Shown here: positions 52,621-61,689 of the stretch, piece after piece
How positions within the stretch are numbered: the stretch's first letter is position 1
Layout of the letters: every line of letters starts with the position of its first letter
Assembly: GCF_048266065.1 (NCBI RefSeq)
Contig: NZ_JBLXAH010000009.1
Span: 85,987-149,986, forward strand
DNA from: Arthrobacter_H sp048266065
Lineage (GTDB): Bacteria > Actinomycetota > Actinomycetes > Actinomycetales > Micrococcaceae
Length of the DNA stretch: 64,000 bases
Direction of reading: 5' to 3'
Position numbers and translations under genes: made by a program
The notes under the pieces: model-generated
What the model was told of the DNA's origin: nothing
The model's database searches: none
Seen by the model: the letters and a program-made list of their open reading frames with translations, nothing else

Positions 52621-54732
52621 AACGTCAAGAAGATCTTCAACAGCTGGGCCGTGTGGGTCCTCATCGGCGTGGCCGTGCTGCTCCTGTTCCTTCCGACCCT
52701 CACTTCGGGGAACAACGGAAAAGTCGACACCAGCGTCGGGCTGCAACTGCTGCACGAGAACAAGGCCACCGAGGCCAAGATCTTCGACGGCGACCAGCGG
52801 GTGGACCTGTCCCTGAAGAACGACTTCACCCTCGACGGCGACAACAAGGGCAAGAAGGTCTCCTTCTACTACTCCACAGCCCGCGCCGACGATGTGGTCA
52901 AGGCCGTCGACGACGCCTCCCTCAAGGGCTTCACCGACCAGCCGGTCCAGAGCAACTGGTTCATGAGCATGCTGGGCTTCATCATCCCCTTCCTGCTCAT
53001 CGCCCTGGTTTTCTGGTGGCTGCTCTCCCGGGCCCAGGGTGGCGGTTCGAAGGTCATGCAGTTCGGCAAGTCCAAGGCCAAGCTGATCACCAAGGACATG
53101 CCCCAGGTGACCTTCGTGGACGTTGCCGGCGCCGAGGAAGCCGTCGAGGAACTGCACGAAATCAAGGAATTCCTGCAGGAACCCGCCAAGTTCCAGGCCG
53201 TCGGCGCCAAGATCCCCAAGGGCGTGCTGCTGTACGGCCCCCCGGGCACTGGCAAGACCCTGCTGGCCAAGGCGGTCGCCGGCGAGGCCGGCGTGCCGTT
53301 CTACTCGATCTCCGGTTCGGACTTCGTGGAGATGTTCGTCGGCGTCGGCGCCTCCCGGGTGCGTGACCTCTTCGAACAGGCCAAGACCAACTCCCCGGCC
53401 ATCATCTTCGTCGACGAGATCGACGCCGTCGGCCGCCACCGCGGTGCCGGCGTCGGCGGCGGCAACGACGAACGCGAACAGACCCTGAACCAGCTCCTGG
53501 TGGAGATGGACGGCTTCGACGCGAACACCAACGTCATCCTCATCGCCGCCACGAACCGCCCCGATGTGCTGGACCCCGCGCTGCTGCGTCCGGGCCGCTT
53601 CGACCGGCAGATCCCCGTGGAGGCCCCCGACCTGGCCGGTCGCGAGCAGATCCTGAACGTGCATGCCCAGGGAAAGCCGATGGCCGAGAACGTCGACCTG
53701 AAGGCCGTGGCGAAGAAGACCCCGGGATACACCGGCGCCGACCTGGCCAACGTGCTCAACGAGGCGGCCCTGCTGACCGCCCGCTCCAACGCCCAACTCA
53801 TCGACGACCGCGCCCTCGACGAGGCGATCGACCGCGTCATGGCCGGGCCGCAGAAGCGCTCGCGCCTGATGAAGGAACACGAACGCAAGATCACCGCGTA
53901 CCACGAGGGCGGCCACGCACTCGTTGCCGCTGCCATGCGCCAGACTGCTCCCGTCACGAAGGTCACCATCCTTCCCCGCGGCCGCGCCCTGGGCTACACG
54001 ATGGTGGTCCCCGAGGATGACAAGTACTCGGTGACCCGCAACGAGCTGCTGGACCAGATGGCCTACGCCATGGGCGGCCGCGTGGCCGAGGAGATCATCT
54101 TCCACGACCCCTCCACCGGCGCCTCGAACGACATCGAAAAGGCCACCGGGACCGCCCGCAAGATGGTCACCCAGTACGGCATGAGCGAGCGCATCGGCGC
54201 CGTGAAGCTGGGCAACGCCGGGGGCGAGCCGTTCATGGGCCGCGAGGGCGGCGCCGAACGCGACTACTCCGATGCCATGGCCGGTGTGATCGACGAGGAG
54301 GTCCGCTCCCTGATCGACGACGCCCACGACGAGGCCTACGCGGTGCTGACGCAGAACCGCCACGTCCTGGACCGCCTGGCGCTGGCCCTGCTGGAAAAGG
54401 AGACGCTGAACCAGAAGGAACTGGCCGAGGTCTTCCACGACATCGTCAAGCGCCCCGAACGCGACGTCTGGCTCTCCAAGGCCAGCCGCCCTGTGCACCC
54501 CGAGGGCCCGGTCCAGTCGCCGCTGGAACGCCGTCAGGCCGCCGAACGCGCTGCCTCCGGCGAGCCCGCTCCCGCCGAGGGCGAAGGCCACCCGGACAGC
54601 ATCGTCGACCCGGGATCGGGCCCCGCGCTGCCCGGCGGAAACCCCGGACCGGACGCCGGCGGTGACGGCGGATTCGGCGACGGAAATGCCCCCGGCGGCA
54701 CCGGCCAGCCGGGGCCCGGCCACCTCGGCTGA
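52618..54732 (+). CDS. ftsH: ATP-dependent zinc metalloprotease FtsH, 704 aa
   Basis: Membrane-anchored quality-control protease. TM1 is at about 10-27 and TM2 at about 118-138 flank an extracytoplasmic loop. The AAA module has Walker A GPPGTGKT (from residue 207), Walker B IIFVDEIDAVGR and the SRH LLRPGRFDRQ. The zinc site is HEGGH (H429, E430, H433). The last 100 residues are Pro/Gly/Ala-rich and disordered, as in other actinobacterial FtsH. ATG 52618 is the only start in frame and follows an oddly distant ribosome site. Followed after 25 bp by folE. Confidence 0.96.
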   Translation: MNVKKIFNSWAVWVLIGVAVLLLFLPTLTSGNNGKVDTSVGLQLLHENKATEAKIFDGDQRVDLSLKNDFTLDGDNKGKKVSFYYSTARADDVVKAVDDASLKGFTDQPVQSNWFMSMLGFIIPFLLIALVFWWLLSRAQGGGSKVMQFGKSKAKLITKDMPQVTFVDVAGAEEAVEELHEIKEFLQEPAKFQAVGAKIPKGVLLYGPPGTGKTLLAKAVAGEAGVPFYSISGSDFVEMFVGVGASRVRDLFEQAKTNSPAIIFVDEIDAVGRHRGAGVGGGNDEREQTLNQLLVEMDGFDANTNVILIAATNRPDVLDPALLRPGRFDRQIPVEAPDLAGREQILNVHAQGKPMAENVDLKAVAKKTPGYTGADLANVLNEAALLTARSNAQLIDDRALDEAIDRVMAGPQKRSRLMKEHERKITAYHEGGHALVAAAMRQTAPVTKVTILPRGRALGYTMVVPEDDKYSVTRNELLDQMAYAMGGRVAEEIIFHDPSTGASNDIEKATGTARKMVTQYGMSERIGAVKLGNAGGEPFMGREGGAERDYSDAMAGVIDEEVRSLIDDAHDEAYAVLTQNRHVLDRLALALLEKETLNQKELAEVFHDIVKRPERDVWLSKASRPVHPEGPVQSPLERRQAAERAASGEPAPAEGEGHPDSIVDPGSGPALPGGNPGPDAGGDGGFGDGNAPGGTGQPGPGHLG

Positions 54733-54757
54733 CCCGTCGCAGGCTAGGATCGGAACT

Positions 54758-55369
54758 GTGAGCACCTTTGATGAAGAGGACACCGTCGTGTCCGGATCAG
54801 CCAGTCCCGTGGACCAGGAACGCATTGCCCGTGCAGTGCGTGAAATCCTCGAAGCCATTGGCGAAGACCCCGATCGTGACGGCCTGGTGGATACCCCGAA
54901 ACGGGTTGCCAAGGCCTACACGGAGTTCTTCGCCGGCCTGCACCAGGATCCGGCGGAGCTGCTCTCGACCACGTTCGACATCGACCATGACGAGCTGGTG
55001 CTGGTCAAGGACATCCCGTTCTACTCCACCTGCGAGCACCATCTGGTGCCCTTCCACGGCAGCGCGCACATCGGGTACATCCCCGGGCGTGACGGCAAGG
55101 TCACCGGCCTGAGCAAACTGGCCCGGCTGGTGGAGCTCTATGCCCGCCGCCCGCAGGTCCAGGAACGCCTGACCACACAGATCGTGATGGCCCTGATGGA
55201 GCACCTGCAGCCGCGCGGGGCCATCGTCGTCGTCGAATGCGAACACATGTGCATGTCCATGCGCGGCGTGCGGAAACCCGGCGCCAAGACCGTCACCAGT
55301 GCCGTGCGCGGCCAACTGCGTGAACCGGCCACGCGCTCCGAGGCCATGAGCCTCATTCTCGGAAAGTAG
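54758..55369 (+). CDS. folE: GTP cyclohydrolase I, 203 aa
   Basis: First step of folate synthesis: GTP to dihydroneopterin triphosphate. Zinc ligands lie in FYSTCEHHLVPF and VECEHMCMSMRGV, with the SKLARLVELYARRPQVQERLT helix between. RDGLVDTPKRVAKAY is the conserved N-terminal segment. GTG 54758 gives a natural N-terminus; a far upstream in-frame start would run through the ftsH coding tail. First of the folE-folP-folB-folK operon. Confidence 0.96.
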   Translation: MSTFDEEDTVVSGSASPVDQERIARAVREILEAIGEDPDRDGLVDTPKRVAKAYTEFFAGLHQDPAELLSTTFDIDHDELVLVKDIPFYSTCEHHLVPFHGSAHIGYIPGRDGKVTGLSKLARLVELYARRPQVQERLTTQIVMALMEHLQPRGAIVVVECEHMCMSMRGVRKPGAKTVTSAVRGQLREPATRSEAMSLILGK

Positions 55370-55375
55370 GTCACC

Positions 55376-56320
55376 ATGTCCCTCGGAGCAGTCCCCGGAA
55401 CCGGACCCGCCACCTCACCCCTGCCCGTCGTCCGCGCGGTCAAGACCCCCAAGACCGTCCGCGACCTGCCCACCGACCGCACCCTGGTCATGGGCATCCT
55501 GAACGTCACCCAGGACTCCTTCAGCGACGGGGGCAAGTACCTGAAGGCCGACGACGCCATCCAGCACGGCCTGCGCATGCTCTATGCCGGCGCCGACATC
55601 ATCGACGTCGGCGGCGAATCAACCCGTCCCGGCGCCGACTACGTGGACCCGGCCGAGGAGCAGGAACGGATCGTCCCGGTCGTCTCCACGCTGGTCAAGG
55701 CAGGTGCGGTCGTCTCCATCGACACCATGCACACCTCCACCGCCCGCGCCGCCCTCGAGGCGGGTGCCCACATCGTCAACGACGTCTCCGGGTTGACCCA
55801 CGAGGCTGACATGCCGAAGCTCGTTGCCGAATTCAAGGTCCCCTACGTGTTGATGCACCGCCGCGGCGACCAGAAGTCCATGGTCACCGAGGCCAGGTAC
55901 GACGACGTCGTCGCGGAAGTCATCGGGGAGCTGCAGGGGGTGCGGGACACCTTCCGCGCGGCGGGTGTCGACGACGAGCAGATCGTCCTGGACCCGGGGC
56001 TGGGCTTCGCCAAGGACCCCGAACACAACTGGGCGCTGCTGCGGGCCATCCCCGAGTTGAAGGCGTTGGGCCACAAGGTCCTCATCGGCACCTCCCGCAA
56101 GCGGTTCCTCGGATCCCTGCTCAGCGAGGGCGGCAAGCCGGCGGCCCCCGCCGAACGCGACGTGGCCACCGCTGCCACGAGCGCCCTCGCCGCGATGGCC
56201 GGTGCCTGGTGCGTGCGGGTGCACGACGTCGAGGGAACCATCGACGCGCTGAAGGTGGCCCGTGCCTGGGCCCACCCGACGACGGCGGCCGCCACGACGA
56301 CGGCCGCGGCGGGACGCTGA
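55376..56320 (+). CDS. folP: Dihydropteroate synthase, 314 aa
   Basis: Joins p-aminobenzoate to pterin diphosphate; the sulfonamide target. Hallmarks are LVMGILNVTQDSFSDGG, DIIDVGGESTRPGA, VSIDTMHTSTARAALEAGAHIVNDVSG and a late VRVHDVEGTIDALKV. The N-terminal 38 residues precede the barrel and are Pro/Thr-rich, and the C-terminus is Ala/Thr-rich. ATG 55376 lies six bases after folE. TIM-barrel of normal size. Confidence 0.96.
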   Translation: MSLGAVPGTGPATSPLPVVRAVKTPKTVRDLPTDRTLVMGILNVTQDSFSDGGKYLKADDAIQHGLRMLYAGADIIDVGGESTRPGADYVDPAEEQERIVPVVSTLVKAGAVVSIDTMHTSTARAALEAGAHIVNDVSGLTHEADMPKLVAEFKVPYVLMHRRGDQKSMVTEARYDDVVAEVIGELQGVRDTFRAAGVDDEQIVLDPGLGFAKDPEHNWALLRAIPELKALGHKVLIGTSRKRFLGSLLSEGGKPAAPAERDVATAATSALAAMAGAWCVRVHDVEGTIDALKVARAWAHPTTAAATTTAAAGR

Positions 56321-56322
56321 CC

Positions 56323-56721
56323 ATGGCCACCCGGCAGCCGGTGGAAGCCCCACGCGGCGGGTGGGACCGGATCGCGGTCAACGGGATCACGGCCATCGGG
56401 CACCATGGGGTCTTCGAGCACGAGAAGCGCAACGGCCAGCCATTTGTCGTCGACGTCGTGCTGCACACCGACAACCGGGCGGCCGAGGCATCCGACGACG
56501 TCGCCGACACCGCCCACTACGGGGTGCTCGCCGAACGCGTCACCGAGGTGATCGCCTCCGGGCCCTACGACCTCATCGAGAAGCTGGCCGGTGAACTGGC
56601 CTCCATGGTCCTCGCCGAATTCGACGTCGCTGCCGTGGACATCACCGTACACAAGCCCCAGGCCCCCATCGAGGTCCCGTTCGGCGACGTGAGCGTCCAC
56701 ATCCACCGGGAACGCGCATGA
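56323..56721 (+). CDS. folB: Dihydroneopterin aldolase, 132 aa
   Basis: Cleaves dihydroneopterin to the 6-hydroxymethyl pterin. Conserved segments: ITAIGHHGVFEHEKRNGQPFVVDVVLHTD, DTAHYGVLAERV, LIEKLAGELASMVLAEF, and the closing VTVHKPQAPIEVPFGDV-like segment with the catalytic Lys (seen as ITVHKPQAPI). The N-terminal 15 residues are extra. ATG 56323 is two bases after the folP stop, and the 3' end overlaps folK by ATGA. Confidence 0.95.
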   Translation: MATRQPVEAPRGGWDRIAVNGITAIGHHGVFEHEKRNGQPFVVDVVLHTDNRAAEASDDVADTAHYGVLAERVTEVIASGPYDLIEKLAGELASMVLAEFDVAAVDITVHKPQAPIEVPFGDVSVHIHRERA

Positions 56722-57224
56722 ACACCCCCGTCCGCGCGGTGCTGGCCCTGGGCAGCAACCTGGGCGCCCGTTCCACGACGCTGTCCGAGGCGGTCGACGA
56801 GCTCGTGGCCGATCCGGCGGTCCGGCTGTGCCGGGTCTCCGACGTCGTGCAGACGAAGCCGGTGGGAGGACCCTCGGGGCAGCCCGATTTCCTGAACCTG
56901 GTGCTGGAGGTCGAGACGACGCTGGCCCCGCTGGAGTTGCTGCGCCACTGCCAGGCGGTCGAACAGCGCCATCACCGCACCCGTGAGGTGCGGTGGGGGC
57001 CGCGCACCCTGGACGTCGACGTCATCACTTATGCGGACACCACCTCCGACGACGAGGTGCTCACCCTGCCCCACCCCCGTGCAGCGGAACGCGCCTTCGT
57101 GCTCCAACCCTGGGCCTGGATGGACCCCCAGGCCCGTCTGGGCAGCGAACTGGTCGCCGACCTGGCCGCGCGCGCCGCGGACCGGGACGGGCTGTCCGTC
57201 TACGTCCCCGACGAGGACGGCTGA
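56718..57224 (+). CDS. folK: 2-amino-4-hydroxy-6-hydroxymethyldihydropteridine diphosphokinase, 168 aa
   Basis: Transfers pyrophosphate from ATP to the hydroxymethyl pterin that folP uses. LALGSNLGARSTTLSEAVDEL, NLVLEVETTLAPLELL, the EQRHHRTREVRWGPRTLDVDVI segment and LPHPRAAERAFVLQPWAW are diagnostic; the two Asp of DVDV bind magnesium. It overlaps folB by ATGA and is followed by DUF3180 after 4 bp. Confidence 0.96.
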   Translation: MNTPVRAVLALGSNLGARSTTLSEAVDELVADPAVRLCRVSDVVQTKPVGGPSGQPDFLNLVLEVETTLAPLELLRHCQAVEQRHHRTREVRWGPRTLDVDVITYADTTSDDEVLTLPHPRAAERAFVLQPWAWMDPQARLGSELVADLAARAADRDGLSVYVPDEDG

Positions 57225-57228
57225 GGCC

Positions 57229-57732
57229 ATGAGCACCATCCGCCCCCTGTGGCTGCTGCTGATCTGCCTCGGATCCGCCCTGCTCGGGTGGATCGCGCAG
57301 GTCGCGCTGACCGGCAACGGCTACACCTCCCCGGTGCTGCAATGGCCCTCGCTGATCACCATGCTCGCCGGCATGGCCATCACCTTCGGGTTCGGGATGC
57401 GGGTCCGCCGGTATACCCAAGGCAAGCTCAAGAGCCGGCTCGACCCGCTGCAGGCGGCCCGCACCCTGGTCCTGGCCCAGGCCACCGCCTATGCCGGATC
57501 GCTCATCGCCGGATGGCACGCCGGGATCCTGTTGGACCTGGTGCGTGGTGCGGGACTGGGAAACCAGGTCGTGATCTCATCCTTGGTGATGATTGTTGCC
57601 TCGCTGGTGATGGTTATTGTGGGTTGGGTCGTCGAGCAGTTCTGCAAACTGCCTCCCGACGACCCATCCGCCCCGGGATCCCGGGACAGGAACCGAGAGG
57701 AAGACGAGGGGTATGCCGCAGGAACCAATTGA
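57229..57732 (+). CDS. DUF3180 membrane protein, 167 aa
   Basis: Four hydrophobic segments (about 8-26, 40-58, 82-100 and 112-135) with MRVRRYTQGKLKSRLDPLQAARTLVLAQATAYAGSLIAGWHAG in the centre, matching DUF3180, a family almost always found directly after folK in actinobacteria. Function unknown. The polar tail (about 140-167) is Asp/Glu/Arg-rich. It overlaps the next gene by 20 bp in another frame. Confidence 0.88.
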   Translation: MSTIRPLWLLLICLGSALLGWIAQVALTGNGYTSPVLQWPSLITMLAGMAITFGFGMRVRRYTQGKLKSRLDPLQAARTLVLAQATAYAGSLIAGWHAGILLDLVRGAGLGNQVVISSLVMIVASLVMVIVGWVVEQFCKLPPDDPSAPGSRDRNREEDEGYAAGTN

Positions 57733-58225
57733 CCCGGCGGGCCTGGAGTTCCAGCGGGTCTCACCGTCCTACGCCAAGGTCAGGCTGGTCGGCTGGGGGA
57801 TTTCCGCGCTGATCACCTGGGTCGTGCTGGCCACCCCGGTGGTGTTGATGCTCACCGGCGTCTGGCCCGGCTACCCCGCGTGGCTGGCCTGGGGACTGCT
57901 CGGCATCGCCGTCGTCGCCGACCTGGCCCGCATGGCGGTCATCCCCCGGCAGGTCCGGGCCATCGGCTATGCCGAACGCGACGACGACCTGCTCATCCGC
58001 AGCGGCATCATGTTCCAAAAGGTCCTCGTCGTCCCCTACGGCCGCATGCAATACGTCGACGTCGCCGTCGGGCCCGTGGACCGCGCCCTGGGGCTGTGCA
58101 AGGTCCAGCTCCACACGGCCTCCACCACCGCCAAGGCCGAGATCCCCGGGCTGCCGGCCGCCGAGGGGACCCGCCTGCGCGAACGGCTCTCGGCCCGCGG
58201 TGAGGCGAGGCTGGCCGGACTGTGA
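57713..58225 (+). CDS. Membrane protein with bacterial PH-like domain (bPH2), 170 aa
   Basis: Two N-terminal helices (about 28-50 and 55-72) are followed by a bPH2 (YdbS-like) domain: RAIGYAERDDDLLIRSGIMFQKVLVVPYGRMQYVDVAVGPVDRALGLCKVQLHTAS. It is associated with a larger neighbour that carries more copies of the domain. The biochemical role of these pairs is unknown; a membrane stress or transport accessory role has been suggested for B. subtilis YdbS/YdbT. ATG 57713 and an overlap with both neighbours are seen. Confidence 0.88.
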   Translation: MPQEPIDPAGLEFQRVSPSYAKVRLVGWGISALITWVVLATPVVLMLTGVWPGYPAWLAWGLLGIAVVADLARMAVIPRQVRAIGYAERDDDLLIRSGIMFQKVLVVPYGRMQYVDVAVGPVDRALGLCKVQLHTASTTAKAEIPGLPAAEGTRLRERLSARGEARLAGL

Positions 58226-59769
58226 GCGGCGAATCCACCGTGCCGGAGACCGCCGACCAGACGGTCCCCTGGAAGCGCGTCCACCCGGTTTCCCCGCTGG
58301 TCCGCGGGTGGATCGCCGTGTTGGCGATCCTGTACTTCTTCGGCCAGAACTGGATCGAGAACATCTTCAACGCGGAGGAGCGCTCCGGGTCCGACGGGGG
58401 CGGCTGGTCCTTCACCCCTGGCCTGGTCTGGGTCATCGTCGGTGGCGTCGCGGTCCTGCTGCTGATCATGGGCGCCTTCTTCCTGTCGTGGTACTTCACC
58501 AAGTACCAGGTGACCGAACGGCATGTGAACGTCAACTCGGGGGTGGTCTTCCGCCAGCAGCGCCAGGCCCGCATCGACAGGGTGCAGGCCATCGACATCG
58601 TCCAGCCCCTGCTCGCACGGATCTTCGGGCTGGCCGAACTCAAGTTCGAGGTCGCCGACGCCGGGTCGACGGCGATGCGACTGGCCTTCATCAAGATCGA
58701 CGACGCCAAGGTCCTGCGCAACGACATCCTCGCCCGCGCCGCCGGACTGAAGCAGGACACCGCCCCGGCCGCCGGCCCCGCTGGCTCCGGGCACGACGGC
58801 GGTGCCTCCGCCGGGGGCGGGTTGCCCGCTGGCACGGATCGCGTTGCTGCCCCGGCCCCTCCGTCCGGGGCACCCGAGGCCCCGGAACGGGTCGTTGCGG
58901 TGGTCCCGCCCCAACGCCTGGTCGCCGCCACGCTGCTTTCCCCCTGGGTGGGGATTACAGTGCTGGTCGTCATCGGCGGGATCATTGCCACCATCGCCAC
59001 GCACGGGGAATTCACGCTGCTGTACATGATCCCGTTCTTCATCGGCGTGGTCCCCGCACTGTGGGGACAGTTCAACCAGGGCTACAACTTCCGGGCGGCG
59101 ATGGGCTCCGACGGCCTCCGGTTGAGCTACGGGCTGCTGGACACCCGCCACCAGACAGTTCCCCCGGGGCGCGTCCAGGCGGTCATGGTCACGCAGGGGA
59201 TCATCTGGCGCCGTTTCGGCTGGCACAAGGTCGTCGTCAACGTCGCCGGATACGGCAGCCAGGGCGAGGACGCGACACTGCGCTCAACCCTTCTGCCCGT
59301 GGGCACCCGCCAGGACGTGCTCAATGTGCTGGGCATCGTGCTTCCCGACCCGGGCACCGGACGCCCCGCCGAACTGGTCGATGCCGGGATCTCCGGGGCG
59401 GGGACCGCGGAGGGGTTCACCACCTCGCCGCGCAGCGCGCGCTGGCTCTCGCCCTTTGCCTACCGACGCCAGGGATTTGCCGTCACGGACACAGCACTGT
59501 TCTCCCGGGCCGGAGTGCTCATCCATTCGCTGGTCATCGTCGCGCACGAACGCATCCAGGGGATCCTGCTCACCCAGGGGCCGCTGGATCGCCGCCTGGG
59601 CCTGACCGGGATCCAACTGTGCACCACCGACGGGCCGATCTCCCCGCGCGTGAAGCAGATGGCCCTGGCCACCGGACGTGACCTCTTCATGACCCAGGCC
59701 GACCGCGCGGCCATCGCCCGGCGGCTGAACGACAGGGACCACTGGCTGGAGGACGAACACCATGGCTAA
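58222..59769 (+). CDS. Multi-bPH2-domain membrane protein (YdbT-like), 515 aa
   Basis: Several membrane helices (about 28-45, 70-92, 245-290) alternate with bPH2 domains: KYQVTERHVNVNSGVVFRQQRQARIDRVQAIDIVQPLLARIFGLAELKFE, a second with RLSYGLLDTRHQTVPPGRVQAV, and a third with HERIQGILLTQGPLDRRLGL. A Gly/Ala/Pro-rich linker of about 40 residues (about 175-215) splits the first and second halves. GTG 58222 overlaps the previous stop (GTGA). Acts with the preceding protein; the precise function is unknown. Confidence 0.87.
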   Translation: MSGESTVPETADQTVPWKRVHPVSPLVRGWIAVLAILYFFGQNWIENIFNAEERSGSDGGGWSFTPGLVWVIVGGVAVLLLIMGAFFLSWYFTKYQVTERHVNVNSGVVFRQQRQARIDRVQAIDIVQPLLARIFGLAELKFEVADAGSTAMRLAFIKIDDAKVLRNDILARAAGLKQDTAPAAGPAGSGHDGGASAGGGLPAGTDRVAAPAPPSGAPEAPERVVAVVPPQRLVAATLLSPWVGITVLVVIGGIIATIATHGEFTLLYMIPFFIGVVPALWGQFNQGYNFRAAMGSDGLRLSYGLLDTRHQTVPPGRVQAVMVTQGIIWRRFGWHKVVVNVAGYGSQGEDATLRSTLLPVGTRQDVLNVLGIVLPDPGTGRPAELVDAGISGAGTAEGFTTSPRSARWLSPFAYRRQGFAVTDTALFSRAGVLIHSLVIVAHERIQGILLTQGPLDRRLGLTGIQLCTTDGPISPRVKQMALATGRDLFMTQADRAAIARRLNDRDHWLEDEHHG

Positions 59770-60637
59770 ACCCGGCCGCCTGGGCGTGGGCATCATCGGT
59801 GCCGGCAAGGTCGGTGCCGTGCTCGGTGCCGCCTTGCGCGCCGCCGAACACGCAGTCGTCGGTGTCCACGCCGTCTCCGAGTCCTCCCGTGATCGGGCCG
59901 ACGCCCTGCTGCCGGGCGTCCCCGTGCTGGACATCCCGGAGATCGTCAGGCGCTCCGAACTCGTGCTCCTGGCCGTCCCAGACGACGCACTGGCCCCGCT
60001 GGTCCAGGGCCTGGCCGACGCCGGGCACTGGCAGCCCGGCCAGCTCGTGGTGCATACCGCGGGGCGCTACGGCACGGGCATCCTGGCTCCGGCGCAGGCC
60101 GCCGGCTCCATCCCGCTGGCCATCCATCCGGCCATGAGCTTCACGGGGATGAGCCTGGATCTTGATCGGCTGCAGGACTGCATGTTCGGGGTCACCGCCG
60201 CGTCCATGGTCCTGCCGATCGCCCAGGCGCTCGTCGTCGAAATGGGAGCCGAGTCCACCATCATCGAGGAAGCCGACCGGGGCATCTACCACGCGGCCCT
60301 GGCCCACGCCTCGAACCACCTGGTCACCATCGCCGGACAATCGGCCGAACTGTTGCGGCGCATCGGCGTCGAGGCACCGGAGCGCGTCCTGGGTCCCTTG
60401 ATGCGCGGATCGCTGGAGAACGCCCTGGCCGCCGGGGAAGGTGCGTTGACCGGACCGGTGGCCCGGGGGGACACCGGCACGATCGATGTGCACCGCACGG
60501 CCCTGGCGGGCGATGACATCCCAGCTGACATCCGTGACGCCTACCTGGCCATGGGGCGGGCCACTGCCCAGCGCGCCCTGAACCGCGGGTTGCTCACCGA
60601 GGCCCAGGTCGCCGCGATCCTGGACGCACTGGCCTGA
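59762..60637 (+). CDS. Rossmann-like DUF2520 oxidoreductase-fold protein, 291 aa
   Basis: N-terminal NAD(P)-binding fold GVGIIGAGKVGAVLGAALRAA and LVLLAVPDDALAPLVQGLA, then an all-helical DUF2520 C-terminal domain (AHASNHLVTIAGQSAELLRRIGVEAPERVLGPLM). The layout is that of ketopantoate-reductase-like or 6-phosphogluconate-dehydrogenase-like enzymes. Next to panC, so a role in pantothenate supply is often guessed; this is inference. ATG 59762 overlaps the upstream stop by eight bases. Confidence 0.86.
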   Translation: MAKPGRLGVGIIGAGKVGAVLGAALRAAEHAVVGVHAVSESSRDRADALLPGVPVLDIPEIVRRSELVLLAVPDDALAPLVQGLADAGHWQPGQLVVHTAGRYGTGILAPAQAAGSIPLAIHPAMSFTGMSLDLDRLQDCMFGVTAASMVLPIAQALVVEMGAESTIIEEADRGIYHAALAHASNHLVTIAGQSAELLRRIGVEAPERVLGPLMRGSLENALAAGEGALTGPVARGDTGTIDVHRTALAGDDIPADIRDAYLAMGRATAQRALNRGLLTEAQVAAILDALA

Positions 60638-60690
60638 CCTGTCCCGACCTCTCCCAATCAGCGGCGGCGGGACGGCGCTAGAATCGACGC

Positions 60691-61650
60691 GTGAGCACCC
60701 CAGAAACCCTGTACGACGGCGGCACCCCGGCGGGTGCCCAGCGCCCCTTCCTGGCCCGGACGGTGGCGGAACTGCGCGGCCTCTCCGCCCGGCTCCTGGA
60801 AGCAGGGGCCGCCGAGGGGCAGACCCGCCGGCTGGCGCTGGTCCCCACCATGGGCGCACTCCACGAGGGCCACGGACATCTGGTGAGGGCCGCCCGGGCG
60901 GAGAACGACGTCGTCGTGGTCTCGGTGTTCGTCAACCCGCTGCAATTCGACGACGCTGCCGATTACGAACGCTATCCGCGCACCCTCGACGCCGACCTGG
61001 AGCTGCTGGCCCAGGCAGGTGCCGACATCGTCTTCGCCCCCGATGAAGCAGAGGTCTATCCGCAGGGCGCCCCGCTGGTCCGGGTCCTCAGCGGGAAACT
61101 GGGGGAGAAGTTCGAGGGCGCCTCGCGTCCCGGGCACTTCGATGGGATGCTCGCCGTCGTGGCCCAGCTGCTGCACCACGCGGGTCCTCCGGCCCTGGCG
61201 TCGGTCCCCGTCGACTACGGTGCCTACTTCGGGCAGAAGGACGCGCAGCAGCTGGCGATCATCCGCCGCATGGTCACTGACCTGGCCTATCCCGTCCGGA
61301 TCCAGGCAGTACCGATCGTCCGCTCGCCGGAGGGGCTTGCCCTGTCCAGCCGCAACCGCTTCCTCACCCCGGAACAGGCCGACGCCGCATTGGTCCTGAG
61401 CCGGGCATTGTTCCTGCTGCGTGACCGGGCCGCAGCGCACGAGCCCCTGATGATCGACGAGGCCGAGGCCCTGATCGCCAGCCAGCCCCTCGTTGACCTG
61501 GACTATCTCGAGGTCGTCGACCCGGACACCCTGGAACCGTTGGCCTTCAATTGCCGCGAGACGCCATTCACCGGAAGCGCGCTGGTCCTGGTGGCAGCGC
61601 GCGTGGGTTCCGTCCGGCTGATCGACAACATGCCCCTGGGCGACGCCTGA
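60691..61650 (+). CDS. panC: Pantothenate synthetase, 319 aa
   Basis: Condenses pantoate and beta-alanine with ATP. Visible: VPTMGALHEGHGHLVRAARAENDVVVVSVFVNPLQFD (HIGH-like HEGH), EVYPQGAP, GKLGEKFEGASRPGHFDGMLAVVAQLLH, YFGQKDAQQLAIIRRMV and RSPEGLALSSRNRFL (KMSKS-like). GTG 60691 carries a 25-residue extra N-terminus. It ends the plus-strand run and is followed by a convergent APH-like gene. No panB or panD is in the window. Confidence 0.95.
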   Translation: MSTPETLYDGGTPAGAQRPFLARTVAELRGLSARLLEAGAAEGQTRRLALVPTMGALHEGHGHLVRAARAENDVVVVSVFVNPLQFDDAADYERYPRTLDADLELLAQAGADIVFAPDEAEVYPQGAPLVRVLSGKLGEKFEGASRPGHFDGMLAVVAQLLHHAGPPALASVPVDYGAYFGQKDAQQLAIIRRMVTDLAYPVRIQAVPIVRSPEGLALSSRNRFLTPEQADAALVLSRALFLLRDRAAAHEPLMIDEAEALIASQPLVDLDYLEVVDPDTLEPLAFNCRETPFTGSALVLVAARVGSVRLIDNMPLGDA

Positions 61651-61689
61651 CCCCCGGCCTGCCGGACCGACGTCCGGTGGCGGGCGGGG

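Noticed and set aside
52492..54912. An 806-codon minus-strand open frame opposite ftsH.
   Set aside because: ftsH is unambiguous; the antisense frame is Val/Gly/Leu/His-rich shadow sequence.
58008..59226. Large minus-strand frames opposite the PH-domain genes.
   Set aside because: They cross gene boundaries of two coupled plus-strand genes and have no recognisable domains.
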